Source: Gallaecimonas kandeliae
GTDB taxonomy: Bacteria; Pseudomonadota; Gammaproteobacteria; Enterobacterales; Gallaecimonadaceae
Length of the DNA stretch: 64,000 nucleotides
NCBI RefSeq assembly: GCF_030450055.1
Contig: NZ_CP118480.1
Coordinates: forward strand, 1,701,415 to 1,765,414
Direction of reading: 5' to 3'
In this document: positions 52,880-61,421 of the stretch, in pieces
How the letters are laid out: each line of letters begins with the position of its first letter
Position numbering within the stretch: the stretch's first letter is position 1
The notes under the pieces: model-generated
The model's database searches: none
Told to the model about the DNA's origin: nothing
What the model saw: only the letters and a program-made list of their open reading frames with translations
Program-made: the position numbers and the translations under genes

Positions 52880-53782
52880 ATGGGACTGACTGTTTTAGCC
52901 GTGTTTATTTTGTGTGGCATCTATGTTCAGAATCGTGGTGTGGTGCAACATGATAAGTTGCTCCGTAAGGTCACGGATCACGCCAACCTGATGGGGCCCA
53001 TCAACTGCATTTTCTATTTGTTTTCCGGCGTCAAGAATACCCCCTTTCTCGAGGTCAAGGACTTTCCCGAATTGAAAGTCATCGATGACCATTGGGAGAT
53101 GATCCGTGACGAAGCCTTGAGCCTGAACGAGGCCGCGCAAATCAAGGCCTCCGAGGATCTGGACGATCTCGGTTTCAATTCCTTCTTTCGCACCGGCTGG
53201 AAACGCTTTTACCTGAAGTGGTACGGTGGCACCAACCTCAAATCTGCCCAGCAACTTTGCCCCAAGACGGTCGAGCTGCTCTCCGGTATTCCCAGCGTCA
53301 AGGCGGCCGTATTCACCATGCTGCCGCCGGGCTCGCGCCTGGGCGAGCACAGAGACCCTTATGCCGGCTCATTGCGTTACCACCTTGGGCTGGTCACGCC
53401 GAACTCCGAAGACTGCAACATCGTCGTGGACGGGCAGAAGTACCATTGGAAAGACGGCGAGTCGGTGATCTTCGACGAGACCTTTGTGCACCACGCCGAG
53501 AACAATACCGATAAAAACCGGATCATCCTGTTCCTGGATGTCAAAAGGCCGGTGAAGTTCTTCCTTGTCGATTGGTTCAACAACGTCCTGTCTTATACGC
53601 TGATGGCCGCCTCCGCCACCAAGAACGTGAAAGGCGACAAGGTCGGTATCATCAACAGGGTTTTCCATTACCTGTTCAAGGTGCGGAACTGGGTTAGGCA
53701 GCTGAAGGGCATCAACAAGCCCCTCTACAACGTTGTGCAATACGGCTTTTACTTCGGCCTGATTTACCTCATCTTCTTCTAA
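52880..53782 (+). CDS. lpxO: Lipid A 2-hydroxylase LpxO-like Fe(II)/2OG dioxygenase
   Basis: A 300-residue protein of the aspartyl/asparaginyl beta-hydroxylase fold, matching Salmonella LpxO from end to end. It has an N-terminal membrane helix (MGLTVLAVFILCGIYVQ), TDHANLMGPINCIFYLFS, FRTGWKRFYLKWYG, the HxD iron site in LGEHRDPYAGSLRYHLGLV, the distal His in FVHHAENNTDKNRIILF, and a C-terminal hydrophobic end (FYFGLIYLIFF). LpxO 2-hydroxylates the secondary myristate of lipid A at the inner membrane. ATG 52880 follows GAGGAG. A terminator follows. Confidence 0.9.
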   Translation: MGLTVLAVFILCGIYVQNRGVVQHDKLLRKVTDHANLMGPINCIFYLFSGVKNTPFLEVKDFPELKVIDDHWEMIRDEALSLNEAAQIKASEDLDDLGFNSFFRTGWKRFYLKWYGGTNLKSAQQLCPKTVELLSGIPSVKAAVFTMLPPGSRLGEHRDPYAGSLRYHLGLVTPNSEDCNIVVDGQKYHWKDGESVIFDETFVHHAENNTDKNRIILFLDVKRPVKFFLVDWFNNVLSYTLMAASATKNVKGDKVGIINRVFHYLFKVRNWVRQLKGINKPLYNVVQYGFYFGLIYLIFF

Positions 53783-53797
53783 GCCTAATCAACCTTG

Positions 53798-53826
53798 AAA
53801 AAAGCGGGCCATGGCCCGCTTTTTTC
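53798..53826 (+). terminator. Terminator of lpxO
   Basis: AAAGCGGGCCATGGCCCGCTTTT is a perfect palindrome with T run. Confidence 0.9.
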
Positions 53827-53944
53827 TTTGCGCGTTTTGAGGATGGGAAGTCGCAGATAAAACGCCATACATCGGTTTCCCGGGTCATCCACGGCAACCT
53901 GGCTTCTATGCTGAGAAGACACCAGCCAGGAGAGAGGACGCCCC

Positions 53945-54115
53945 ATGACATACCGCAAGTTCGAATGCACCGTCTGCGGCCATATCTACGACGAGGAGAA
54001 GGGCGAGCCGGAGGACGGCATTGCCCCCGGCACCCTCTGGGACGAACTCCCTGACGACTGGGTCTGCCCCGAATGCGGCGCCGCCAAGGCCGATTATGTG
54101 GAGATCACCGAATAA
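53945..54115 (+). CDS. Rubredoxin
   Basis: A 56-residue protein with two iron-binding C-x2-C knuckles, [11 protein letters not shown] near residue 7 and [13 protein letters not shown] near residue 42, and the spacer [18 protein letters not shown] typical of rubredoxins. It carries one electron on Fe(Cys)4 to an oxidase or reductase partner; no rubredoxin reductase gene lies nearby. AGGAC precedes the ATG. Monocistronic with its own terminator. Confidence 0.96.
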   Translation: MTYRKFECTVCGHIYDEEKGEPEDGIAPGTLWDELPDDWVCPECGAAKADYVEITE

Positions 54116-54142
54116 AAAGCCCAGCAACCGCTGGGCTTTTTA
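54114..54142 (+). terminator. Terminator of the rubredoxin gene
   Basis: AAAGCCCAGC/GCTGGGCTTT stem with an AACC loop and T run. Confidence 0.88.
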
Positions 54143-54211
54143 TCAGAGGCACTGGATGGCCGGGCCGGGTCCTGCCACCAGGGACGGGTCAGAACGCCAC
54201 TGCTGAAATTT

Positions 54212-54529
54212 TTACAGGCACTTAGCGGGTTTAGGCAGCCCCGCTATCTTGGTCGCCTGCTTGGCTGGGCCTTCGGGGAAGAGCTTGAAAAGGTAGGGGG
54301 AGTTGCCTTTTTCCTCACCGTATTTTTCCTTCACGGCTTTGACCAGCAGGCGCACGGCGGGGCTGGTCTTGTACTCGCCGTAGAAGTCGCGCACGAAGCG
54401 CACTATCTCCCAATGGGCCTCGGTGAGCTCTATGCCTTCCTCTGCGGCCAGCAGGGGGGCCAGGGCTTCGGTCCAGTCGTTGGTGTTGAGCAGATAGCCT
54501 TGTTTGTCGCGGGCGATGTTGTCCAGCAT
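54212..54529 (-). CDS. tusE: Sulfurtransferase TusE (DsrC family)
   Basis: A 105-residue DsrC-like protein that takes sulfur from TusBCD and hands it to MnmA for tRNA 2-thiouridine. [36 protein letters not shown] and [30 protein letters not shown] are canonical; the penultimate Cys that carries the persulfide is present, while the second cysteine of dissimilatory DsrC is absent. Its ATG directly follows the tusB stop. Confidence 0.95.
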   Translation of the reverse strand: MLDNIARDKQGYLLNTNDWTEALAPLLAAEEGIELTEAHWEIVRFVRDFYGEYKTSPAVRLLVKAVKEKYGEEKGNSPYLFKLFPEGPAKQATKIAGLPKPAKCL

Positions 54530-54793
54530 TTACCAGGTAACCGTGTTGTCGAAATCCAGGGTCAGGGCCACCACCCTGGGCCATTCGATGGCGGTGATGG
54601 CCGGCGGGCAGCGCGAGCAGAGGGCGCGGGCCCGGGCATCGCTCTGCAGCCAGTAGCAGGGCAGGGAGGGTAAGGCCTCCAGGGCCTGATAGCAACCGTC
54701 GCCGTGGAAGAGCACGGCGTCGCCGCTTTGCATCAAGGACTGGGCCCGGGCAAAGGCCTGGCGGTTGGAAATGATATGGAGTGTGCTCATCAT
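54530..54793 (-). CDS. tusB: Sulfurtransferase complex subunit TusB
   Basis: An 87-residue DsrH-like protein (MMSTLHIISNRQAFARAQSLM; GDAVLFHGDGCYQAL). Cysteines occur in DGCYQ, LPCYW and LCSRCPP. Two ATG codons (54793 and 54790) overlap the tusC stop as TGATGATG, so the start is uncertain by one codon. Part of the TusBCD hexamer. Confidence 0.88.
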   Translation of the reverse strand: MMSTLHIISNRQAFARAQSLMQSGDAVLFHGDGCYQALEALPSLPCYWLQSDARARALCSRCPPAITAIEWPRVVALTLDFDNTVTW

Positions 54794-55155
54794 CAGAACC
54801 TGTAGATGCACTGCTGCTGTGCCAGCAGCTCGGCCATTCCCTGGCTGTCCAGGACCTTGGCCTCAAGGCTGAGATCGGCAGCGCTCAGCCCCCTTTTTGC
54901 CAGGGCCTCGCCACAGACGTAGATGTCTTCCACCTCATAAAGCGGCAGGGCCCTGAAGGTGGAAAGATAGTCCTTGCTGCGCCCTTGTAAAGGGTCTTGG
55001 CCCTTGACCAGTTGCCAGAGGCCGTCGTCGAGGAAGAGCAGGCTAAGCTGTTGCTCATAGGCCGAGGCCGCCAGCACGGCGTCCAGGGCCTCGCGGCCTT
55101 GGAAACCGGCGAAGGGCGGGGCGCTGAAGATGACCAGGATGCGTTTTTCTACCAT
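54793..55155 (-). CDS. tusC: Sulfurtransferase complex subunit TusC
   Basis: A 120-residue DsrF-like protein (KRILVIFSAPPFAGFQGREALDAVLAASAYEQQLSLLFLDDGLWQLV; DIYVCGEALAKRGL). It overlaps tusD by 7 nt and tusB by 1 nt, so the tusDCBE set is one coupled unit. TusC is structural in the relay; the conserved Cys is in IYVCGE. Confidence 0.93.
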   Translation of the reverse strand: MVEKRILVIFSAPPFAGFQGREALDAVLAASAYEQQLSLLFLDDGLWQLVKGQDPLQGRSKDYLSTFRALPLYEVEDIYVCGEALAKRGLSAADLSLEAKVLDSQGMAELLAQQQCIYRF

Positions 55156-55517
55156 TGCACTGTCCTCTCTGAGGCGGCGCTGGCCGTGATGAGCTCGCCG
55201 AGGCCCGCCTGGCAGAAGGGGGCCGCCATGGCCGGGGCCAATTCCGCCTCCTCGGCCTGCTCGGCATCCAAAATGCCGCGCCGCTCGGCGGCGGCCACGC
55301 AGACGGCCAGTTCCAGGCCCTGGGCCTTGGCAAAGTCCGCCCAGGCCTTGCCGACATGGGGTTCGTCCCCTATCTGGGGCACCATGCCGTTGGCCGTGCG
55401 CACCGCCTCGCCGTAGAAGAAGATGCGCGCCAGGGCATGGCCTTCGGCCAGGGCCGCCTCGGCAAAGGCCAGGCCCGCCCAGGGATCGTCTGTGATTAGC
55501 AGGGTGAAAGTCGCCAT
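55149..55517 (-). CDS. tusD: Sulfurtransferase complex subunit TusD
   Basis: A 122-residue DsrE-like protein that accepts sulfur from TusA. The active cysteine lies in LELAVCVAAAERRGI; HALARIFFYGEAVRTAN is the family beta-alpha-beta. It is the first gene of tusDCBE. In enterobacteria tusDCB lies near rpsL and apart from tusE; here all four genes are joined and follow yccA. Confidence 0.94.
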   Translation of the reverse strand: MATFTLLITDDPWAGLAFAEAALAEGHALARIFFYGEAVRTANGMVPQIGDEPHVGKAWADFAKAQGLELAVCVAAAERRGILDAEQAEEAELAPAMAAPFCQAGLGELITASAASERTVQW

Positions 55518-55526
55518 GGTTCCACT

Positions 55527-55550
55527 AAAAAAGGCCCTGCCGGGCCCTTG
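55527..55550 (-). terminator. Terminator after yccA
   Basis: AAGG(G)CCC/GGGCCTT hairpin with a T run on the minus strand, between yccA and tusD; imperfect stem, so readthrough is likely. Confidence 0.6.
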
Positions 55551-55566
55551 TTGCCTCGGGTCTTTA

Positions 55567-56226
55567 TCAATCGTCGTTCATGATACCCAGAATGTTCAGC
55601 AGACTCACAAAGATGTTGTAGAGGCTGACGAAGAGGGTGACGGTGGCCATGATGTAGTTGCGCTCGCCTCCATGCACTATGGCGCTGGTCTGCAGCAGGA
55701 TCACGGCGCTGGAAAACAGCATGAAGAGGCCGGACATGGCCAGATAAAAGAAAGGCGCGTGCACGAAGAAGCTGCCGATCATCATCAGCAGCAGCACCCA
55801 GAAGCCGGCCTGGATCATGCCGGCCAGGAAGGACATGTCCTTGCCCGTGACCAGCACATAGGCGGAGAGGGCGAAGAAGATGAGGCCGGTGCCGCCGAGG
55901 GCCATGAACACCAGCTCGCCCATGCCGGCGTGCAGGTAGAGGCTCAAGATGGGGCCCAGGGTGTAACCCATGAAGCCGGTCAATGCGAACACAGAGAGGA
56001 TGCCGGCGCCGGAGTTGGCGGTCTTGGCGGTGAGGAAGAGCAGGCCGTAGAAACCCACCAGGGTGATGATGGGGCCGGGGTAGGGCAGGTTCAGGCTCAT
56101 GGCCACGAAAGCCACCAGGGCGCTGAAGGCCAGGGTCATGCCCAGCAGCCAATAGGTGTTGCGAAGCACCTTGTTGACGCCGACGGCGCGGCCTAGGGTA
56201 CGGGTCTGGGTTTGGTATTGCTGCAT
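55567..56226 (-). CDS. yccA: BAX inhibitor-1 family membrane protein YccA
   Basis: A 219-residue, seven-span UPF0005/BI-1 protein. NKVLRNTYWLLGMTLAFSALVAF opens the first span and the C-terminus ends FVSLYNIFVSLLNILGIMNDD, with the Asp pair that governs pH-dependent conduction in the family. E. coli YccA is an FtsH substrate and modulator. The order tusE-yccA-tRNA-Ser matches E. coli. Confidence 0.95.
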   Translation of the reverse strand: MQQYQTQTRTLGRAVGVNKVLRNTYWLLGMTLAFSALVAFVAMSLNLPYPGPIITLVGFYGLLFLTAKTANSGAGILSVFALTGFMGYTLGPILSLYLHAGMGELVFMALGGTGLIFFALSAYVLVTGKDMSFLAGMIQAGFWVLLLMMIGSFFVHAPFFYLAMSGLFMLFSSAVILLQTSAIVHGGERNYIMATVTLFVSLYNIFVSLLNILGIMNDD

Positions 56227-56406
56227 ATGAAGGCTCCTTGAGGAATGCGTCTAACCCTTTGAACCTCGCCATCTTAACAAAGTTCGCCGCGCCAGGCAGG
56301 GCGGGTTGCTCGGGATTTAGGCAAACAATTCAAGGGCCTCTTTACAGCCTTTCGGCATCTGGCTATAGTGCAGGCCGTCGATAGCGAGCCGCTTCGCTAT
56401 CGACTT

Positions 56407-56496
56407 GGAAGGTTGGCAGAGCGGTTGAATGCACCGGTCTTGAAAACCGGCATGGGTTAACGCCCATCCAGGGTTCGAATCCCTGACCTTCCGCCA
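56407..56496 (+). tRNA. serT: tRNA-Ser(TGA)
   Basis: A 90-nt class II tRNA: acceptor GGAAGGT/ACCTTCC with discriminator G and encoded CCA. The anticodon loop CTTGAAA gives TGA, a long variable arm (CATGGGTTAACGCCCAT) follows, and the T loop is GGTTCGAATCC. Confidence 0.97.
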
Positions 56497-56503
56497 AATC
56501 CTG

Positions 56504-56530
56504 AAAGGCCGCCCTTGGGGCGGCCTTTTT
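56504..56530 (+). terminator. Terminator of tRNA-Ser
   Basis: AAAGGCCGCCC/GGGCGGCCTTT stem, TTGG-type loop, T run. Confidence 0.92.
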
Positions 56531-56669
56531 GCATTCAAGCTTCTGACTTCCTTACTTTTTGCTTTATTTCTGGGCATTCGCGCCCGCGCCGTGCCGGAAT
56601 ACCTTGCCTGACCCCCGACCATTGCTTAGATTGTGGTGCAGAGACATTGGCCTTTTTTGGGGGCACGCT

Positions 56670-57314
56670 TTGATCAAGGTTCTGCTGGTCGATGACCATG
56701 ATCTGGTACGGACGGGGATCCGCCGGATCATCGAAGACACTAAGGGACTCAAGGTGGTGGGCGAAGCCCAGACCGGCGAGGAAGCCATCAAGCTGTGCCG
56801 TGACAATGCCCCCGACGTGGTGCTGATGGACATGAACATGCCCGGCATCGGCGGCCTGGAGGCCACCCGCAAGCTGGCCCGTTACTGCCCCGACACCAAG
56901 ATCATCGTACTGACCGTCGTCACCGAAGATCCCATCCCCCAGAAGGTGATGCAGGCCGGCGCCGCCGGTTACCTCACCAAGGGCGCCAACCCCGACGAGA
57001 TGATCAAGGCCATCAAGGCCGTCTGCACCGGCCAGCGCTACCTGGCCCCGGAGATCGCCCAGAAGATGGCCTTGCGCCAGTTCGATGGCGGCGACGAGAA
57101 CCCCTTCGGTCAGCTCTCCGACCGTGAGCTGCAGATCATGATGATGATCACCAAGGGCGAGAAGGTGCAGGACATCTCAGAGAAGCTGAGCCTGAGCCCC
57201 AAGACGGTCAACAGCTACCGCTACCGCTTGTTCGAGAAGCTGGACATCACCAACGACGTGGAACTGACCCACCTGGCGATCCGCTTCGGGATGCTCGACA
57301 CCAGCAAGCTCTGA
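56670..57314 (+). CDS. uvrY: Response regulator UvrY/GacA
   Basis: A 214-residue NarL-type regulator, partner of BarA, controlling CsrB-type small RNAs. The receiver has DDHD near residues 8-10, phospho-Asp in [19 protein letters not shown] (about residue 54), and Lys in [11 protein letters not shown]. The C-terminal LuxR HTH is [43 protein letters not shown]. The start is a TTG at 56670 with GGGGG upstream, chosen because the family begins with MI-VLLVDDH. It overlaps uvrC by one base, as in E. coli. Confidence 0.95.
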   Translation: MIKVLLVDDHDLVRTGIRRIIEDTKGLKVVGEAQTGEEAIKLCRDNAPDVVLMDMNMPGIGGLEATRKLARYCPDTKIIVLTVVTEDPIPQKVMQAGAAGYLTKGANPDEMIKAIKAVCTGQRYLAPEIAQKMALRQFDGGDENPFGQLSDRELQIMMMITKGEKVQDISEKLSLSPKTVNSYRYRLFEKLDITNDVELTHLAIRFGMLDTSKL

Positions 57315-59122
57315 TGTTCGACCACAAGGCCTTCCTCAAGCACCTCACCAGCCAGCCTGGTGTCTACCGCATGTTCGATGTCGACGGCACCGTCATCTAT
57401 GTGGGCAAGGCCAAGGATCTGAAGAAGCGGGTCTCCAGCTATTTCACCCGCAGCCAGCACAGCGCCAAGACGGTGGCCCTGGTGGCCAACATCGCCAACA
57501 TAGAGGTGACGGTCACCAATACCGAGACCGAAGCCCTTATCCTCGAAAACCACCTGATCAAGGCCCACAGGCCCAAATACAACGTGCTGCTGCGGGACGA
57601 CAAGGGCTATCCCTATATTCTGGTGTCCGGTCATCAGCATCCCCGCATCGCCGTGCACCGCGGTGCCCGCCGGGAGAAGGGCGACTACTTCGGCCCCTAT
57701 CCGTCGGCCGGCGCCGTGCGTGAATCCTTGAAACTGATGCAGCGGCTCTTTCCGGTGCGCCAGTGCGACGACAGCTATTACAAGAACCGCTCCCGCCCCT
57801 GCCTGCAATACCAGCTCAAGCGCTGCCTGGCTCCCTGCGTGGCCGGCTATGTCACTGACCAGGACTACGCCGAGCAGGTGCGCCTGGCCAAACTGTTCTT
57901 GAGCGGCAAGAACCAGCAGGTGATAGCCCAGTTGGTGGCCCGAATGGAGCAGGCAGCCCAGGCCCTGGATTTCGAGCAGGCGGCGCGGCTGCGTGACCAG
58001 ATCCAGGCGCTTCGCAAGGTCCAGGAAAGCCAGTGGGTGAGCGGCAACGCCGAGGAGCTGGATGTCATCGCCTGCGCCGAGCGCCAGGGTACCTTGGTGG
58101 TGCAGGTGCTGGTGGTGCGTGACAACAAGGTGTTGGGCTCGCGCAGTTACTTCCCGAAGCTGCCCAGGGACACCGATCTCATCGAGGGCCTGCAGGGCTT
58201 CTTGCAGCAGTTTTACCTGGGGGGCCTGCACGGCCGCCAGGTGCCGGCGGAGGTGATCCTCGACCGCGAGCTGCCGGAGCTGGACCTGCTGGGTGAGGCG
58301 GTGGGCGCCGAGGCCGGCCGCAAGGTGCAGTTCAGGACCAAGGTCAGGGGTGAGCGCCGCCGTTACCTGGAGCTGGCGGCCAAGAACGCCGCCACTGCCC
58401 TCGATGCCCAGTTGGCCCATAAGGGCACCGTCAGTACCCGTTACAAGGCCCTGAAGACCTTCCTGGCGTTGCCCGACCCCATAGAGCGGATGGAGTGTTT
58501 CGACATCTCCCACACCCAGGGCACCCATACGGTGGCCTCCAACGTGGTGTTCGGCCCTGAGGGGCCGCTCAAATCCGATTACCGCCGTTTCAACATCGAG
58601 GGCATCACCCCGGGTGACGACTACGCCGCCATGGCCCAGGCCATGGCCAGGCGTTTCAAGAGCCCGGACGACAACCTGCCCGACATCCTCTTTATCGATG
58701 GCGGCAAGGGCCAACTGGCCCAGGCGGAAGCCCATTTCCAGGACTGGCCCAAGCCGCCGCTGCTGGTGGGGGTGGCCAAGGGCGTGGACAGGCGGGCAGG
58801 GCAGGAGGTGCTGATCCTCGGCTACAGCCACAAGGAACTGACGCTGCCCCCGGACAGCCCGGCCCTGCACCTGGTGCAGCACATCCGCGACGAGTCCCAC
58901 CGCTTCGCCATCACAGGCCACCGCGGCCAGAGAGCCAAGGCCGGGCGCACCTCGACCTTGGAGAACATCGAGGGGGTCGGGCCCAAGAAGCGCCAGGCGC
59001 TGCTCAAATACCTCGGCGGCCTGCAACAAGTGCGGGCCGCCAGTATCGACGAACTGACCAAGGTGCCCGGCATAAGCCGTGCCTTGGCCGAAAAGATCCA
59101 TGCTACACTGCACAGCCATTGA
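57314..59122 (+). CDS. uvrC: Excinuclease ABC subunit C
   Basis: A 602-residue nucleotide-excision endonuclease. The N-terminal GIY-YIG domain ([29 protein letters not shown]) makes the 3' incision; the UVR motif near residue 210 ([19 protein letters not shown]) contacts UvrB. The RNase H-like domain ([35 protein letters not shown]) makes the 5' incision, and tandem helix-hairpin-helix motifs ([30 protein letters not shown]) close the protein. Its ATG overlaps the uvrY stop. Confidence 0.97.
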   Translation: MFDHKAFLKHLTSQPGVYRMFDVDGTVIYVGKAKDLKKRVSSYFTRSQHSAKTVALVANIANIEVTVTNTETEALILENHLIKAHRPKYNVLLRDDKGYPYILVSGHQHPRIAVHRGARREKGDYFGPYPSAGAVRESLKLMQRLFPVRQCDDSYYKNRSRPCLQYQLKRCLAPCVAGYVTDQDYAEQVRLAKLFLSGKNQQVIAQLVARMEQAAQALDFEQAARLRDQIQALRKVQESQWVSGNAEELDVIACAERQGTLVVQVLVVRDNKVLGSRSYFPKLPRDTDLIEGLQGFLQQFYLGGLHGRQVPAEVILDRELPELDLLGEAVGAEAGRKVQFRTKVRGERRRYLELAAKNAATALDAQLAHKGTVSTRYKALKTFLALPDPIERMECFDISHTQGTHTVASNVVFGPEGPLKSDYRRFNIEGITPGDDYAAMAQAMARRFKSPDDNLPDILFIDGGKGQLAQAEAHFQDWPKPPLLVGVAKGVDRRAGQEVLILGYSHKELTLPPDSPALHLVQHIRDESHRFAITGHRGQRAKAGRTSTLENIEGVGPKKRQALLKYLGGLQQVRAASIDELTKVPGISRALAEKIHATLHSH

Positions 59123-59141
59123 AGGGCCCCGTCAGACAATC

Positions 59142-59690
59142 ATGACCATTCCAAATATCCTGACCCTGTTCCGCCTGCTGCTGATCCCCATCTTCCTGGT
59201 GATGTTCTATGTGCCTGTTTTCTGGGCGCATTGGGCCGCCGCTTTCGTGTTCTGGCTGGCCGCCATCACCGACTGGCTGGACGGCTACCTGGCCCGCAAG
59301 CTCCAGCAAAGCACCCCCTTTGGCGCCTTCCTCGACCCTGTGGCCGACAAGGTGATGGTCACCGCCGCCCTGGTGCTGATCGTCCAGGACTACCAGAGCC
59401 TCTGGGTAACGGTGCCGGCGATCATCATGATCAGCCGCGAGATCGTCATCTCGGCGCTGCGGGAATGGATGGCCGAGATGGGCCAGCGCGAGCAGGTGGC
59501 CGTGTCCTGGATAGGCAAGGTCAAGACCACGGCCCAGATGCTGGCCCTCATTGGCCTGGTGTCCGGCTGGGAGCCCTTCGTGTTCCTCGGCATGCCGCTG
59601 CTCTACATCGCCGCCGTGCTGACCCTCTGGTCCATGGTGAGCTACCTGGCGGCCGCCTGGCAGTACCTGTGGAAGCATGCCGGCAGTTAA
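59142..59690 (+). CDS. pgsA: CDP-diacylglycerol-glycerol-3-phosphate 3-phosphatidyltransferase
   Basis: A 182-residue inner-membrane enzyme for the committed step of phosphatidylglycerol synthesis. The CDP-alcohol phosphotransferase motif D-G-x2-A-R-x8-G-x3-D-x3-D reads [28 protein letters not shown] near residue 46. Four or five membrane helices. ATG 59142 gives the E. coli length exactly. It follows uvrC by 19 nt and precedes the Gly-Cys-Leu tRNA genes, the same order as in E. coli. Confidence 0.96.
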   Translation: MTIPNILTLFRLLLIPIFLVMFYVPVFWAHWAAAFVFWLAAITDWLDGYLARKLQQSTPFGAFLDPVADKVMVTAALVLIVQDYQSLWVTVPAIIMISREIVISALREWMAEMGQREQVAVSWIGKVKTTAQMLALIGLVSGWEPFVFLGMPLLYIAAVLTLWSMVSYLAAAWQYLWKHAGS

Positions 59691-59755
59691 TGCTCAAAAC
59701 ACCAGCTGATTGCTGTTTTTTTGGCTAAACAGTCATAACCCCCTGTTTCACCTTA

Positions 59756-59783
59756 TTGACTCGGCGGGGCAGACAGGTAGAAT
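59756..59783 (+). promoter_or_regulatory. Promoter of the tRNA operon
   Basis: TTGACT (59756-59761) and TAGAAT (59778-59783) are 16 bp apart, followed by a GC-rich discriminator (GGCTCGC), as in stringently controlled stable-RNA promoters. Confidence 0.75.
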
Positions 59784-59820
59784 GGCTCGCACTTCCGGGG
59801 CCTCCCGGGGTAACGCAAAA

Positions 59821-59890
59821 CGTGAATAGCTTGGTGGCAAAGCCAACCTCACGAGGTTGGGGCGGGGCGCGCAGCCTCGCGAGTGAAAGC
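59821..59890 (+). pseudogene. Degenerate tRNA-Gly copy
   Basis: GTGAATAGCTTGGTGGCAAAGC and CAACC-TCACGA-GGTTGGGG follow the D-arm and anticodon-arm pattern of the intact tRNA-Gly 99 bp downstream, but the anticodon loop is 6 nt, the T arm is lost and there is no acceptor pairing. It would be transcribed from the tRNA promoter. Confidence 0.5.
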
Positions 59891-59919
59891 CTTTCCAAGC
59901 TGCTCCGGCAGCAAGACAA

Positions 59920-59994
59920 GCGGGAATAGCTCAGTGGTAGAGCACAACCTTGCCAAGGTTGGGGTCGCGAGTTCAAGTCTCGTTTCCCGCTCCA
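59920..59994 (+). tRNA. glyW: tRNA-Gly(GCC)
   Basis: A 75-nt cloverleaf: acceptor GCGGGAA/TTCCCGC, discriminator T, CCA encoded, anticodon loop TTGCCAA (GCC), T loop GAGTTCAAGTCTC. First functional gene of the Gly-Cys-Cys-Leu tRNA cluster after pgsA. Confidence 0.97.
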
Positions 59995-60029
59995 AACAAG
60001 ACAGGTGATGGGTCAATAGGCCGGTCACC

Positions 60030-60094
60030 GGCGGCAAGAAAGCGACAGGTCGCTCGGGCTAGGTGCCCCCTTCCAGTCTCCTTTCTCGCTACCA
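60030..60094 (+). pseudogene. 3' remnant of a tRNA-Gly-like sequence
   Basis: TTCCAGTCTCCTTTCTCGCTACCA (60071-60094, read with gaps) resembles the T-arm, acceptor and CCA end of tRNA-Gly (TTCAAGTCTCGTTTCCCGCTCCA). The 5' half does not fold as a tRNA. Confidence 0.35.
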
Positions 60095-60127
60095 ACCTAG
60101 AACAACGCCAGCGGCGATGTTCACCAA

Positions 60128-60201
60128 GGCGCGATGGCAGAATGGCTATGCAGCGGATTGCAAATCCGTGTATCTCGGTTCGACTCCGGGTCGCGCCTCC
60201 A
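60128..60201 (+). tRNA. cysT: tRNA-Cys(GCA), copy 1
   Basis: A 74-nt cloverleaf: GGCGCGA/TCGCGCC acceptor, discriminator T, CCA; anticodon loop TTGCAAA (GCA); T loop GGTTCGACTCC. Confidence 0.97.
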
Positions 60202-60256
60202 ATTCAAGACTGGGCTCCCTGCCTGGTCTGATGGACCCCAGGGTCCTGCACAATTT

Positions 60257-60330
60257 GGCGCGATGGCAGAATGGCTATGCAGCGGATTGCAAATCCGTGT
60301 ATCTCGGTTCGACTCCGGGTCGCGCCTCCA
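60257..60330 (+). tRNA. cysT: tRNA-Cys(GCA), copy 2
   Basis: Identical over 74 nt to the copy 129 bp upstream; the spacer sequences differ, so only the tRNA body is duplicated or maintained by conversion. E. coli has a single tRNA-Cys at this locus. Confidence 0.97.
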
Positions 60331-60341
60331 GCTTTACACCA

Positions 60342-60428
60342 GCCCGGATGGTGAAATTGGTAGACACAAGGGATTTAAAATCCCTCGACGTTCGCGTTGT
60401 GCGGGTTCAAGTCCCGCTCCGGGCACCA
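60342..60428 (+). tRNA. leuZ: tRNA-Leu(TAA)
   Basis: An 87-nt class II tRNA: acceptor GCCCGGA/TCCGGGC, discriminator A, CCA encoded. The anticodon loop TTTAAAA gives TAA, the variable arm is CGACGTTCGCGTTGT, and the T loop is GGTTCAAGTCC. Confidence 0.97.
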
Positions 60429-60604
60429 TTTTCCCTTATCTCCTTTTTCCTTTGAAAACAACAAGAAAGATGCCTTTCTAGTCCTCCTCGTGCTCGCTTT
60501 GTGACTATCGCCTGATTTTTATCCTTTTGTATTCTCCGTGAAATATTTTTGTTGTCGATCTCGGTTAGTTTGGCTGTGGCTTTACACAACCTAGAGAGAC
60601 AAAC

Positions 60605-61375
60605 ATGAAAAAATGGATATTGATCAGTGCCCTGGTGTCGGCTTCTGCCGCTGCCGTTACCTCACCCAACTGCCTTTACGGCTGTCCCGAGGGGGCTGCT
60701 GCGTCAGACGAGTTGATCTTCAGGGACATCTACACCTTGTCCAACAACAAGACCACCAAGTTCGCCGACTGGGCCGCCTATGTGGTGACCCAGGCCACCA
60801 TCGACGGCCCGACCCGCAAGCGTTACTGGAAGGCCGATCCCGAGCTGCCCGCCGCCGACACCCTGGAGCCGGCCGACTACACCGGCGCCAACGCCGAGCT
60901 GGGCACAGACCGCGGCCACCAGGTACCGCTGGCCAGTTTCTCCAACACCAGCAACTGGGCCGCCGCCAACTACCTCTCCAACATCACCCCCCAGAACGCC
61001 GACCTCAACGAAGGTGCCTGGGAAAAGCTGGAGAACGCCGTCAGGAGCCTGGTGCGCGCCCAGGGCGACACCTATGTGCTGACAGGCCCCCTCTACGAGC
61101 GCTACTGGGGCACCTTGCCGGGTGCCGACGAGAGCCATGTGATCCCGTCCGGTTACTGGAAGATAGTGGTGCGCAGCACCAGCCAGGGCCTCAAGGCCTC
61201 GGCCTTCATCATGGATCAGGACACCCCCCGCAGCGACAGCCATTGCGGCTACCAGACCACCATCGACGAGGTGGAATACCGCACCGGCCTCAATGTCCTG
61301 CCCCAACTGCCCGCCGCCACCCAGGACGCCCTGGAGGCGAGCTTCGGCGGCTTGGCCAGCGACCTCGGTTGCTGA
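60605..61375 (+). CDS. Secreted DNA/RNA non-specific endonuclease (NUC family)
   Basis: A 256-residue exported nuclease: signal peptide MKKWILISALVSASAAA. The beta-beta-alpha-Me active site lies in GTDRGHQVPLASFSN (DRGH, general-base His near residue 103), and the metal-binding Asn and Glu are in SNITPQNADLNEGAWEKLE. This is the Serratia NucA-type family, distinct from EndA. Cysteines in NCLYGC, SHCGY and the terminal DLGC probably form disulfides. GAGAGAC precedes the ATG. It lies after the tRNA cluster and ends at a bidirectional terminator. Confidence 0.9.
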   Translation: MKKWILISALVSASAAAVTSPNCLYGCPEGAAASDELIFRDIYTLSNNKTTKFADWAAYVVTQATIDGPTRKRYWKADPELPAADTLEPADYTGANAELGTDRGHQVPLASFSNTSNWAAANYLSNITPQNADLNEGAWEKLENAVRSLVRAQGDTYVLTGPLYERYWGTLPGADESHVIPSGYWKIVVRSTSQGLKASAFIMDQDTPRSDSHCGYQTTIDEVEYRTGLNVLPQLPAATQDALEASFGGLASDLGC

Positions 61376-61376
61376 T

Positions 61377-61406
61377 AAAAAAAGGCGGCCTTGGCCGCCT
61401 TTTTTC
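61377..61406. terminator. Bidirectional terminator between the nuclease and DUF2797 genes
   Basis: AAAAGGCGGCC/GGCCGCCTTTT hairpin with A and T tracts on both sides. Confidence 0.9.
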
Positions 61407-61421
61407 CTTCCCCATCTTCGC

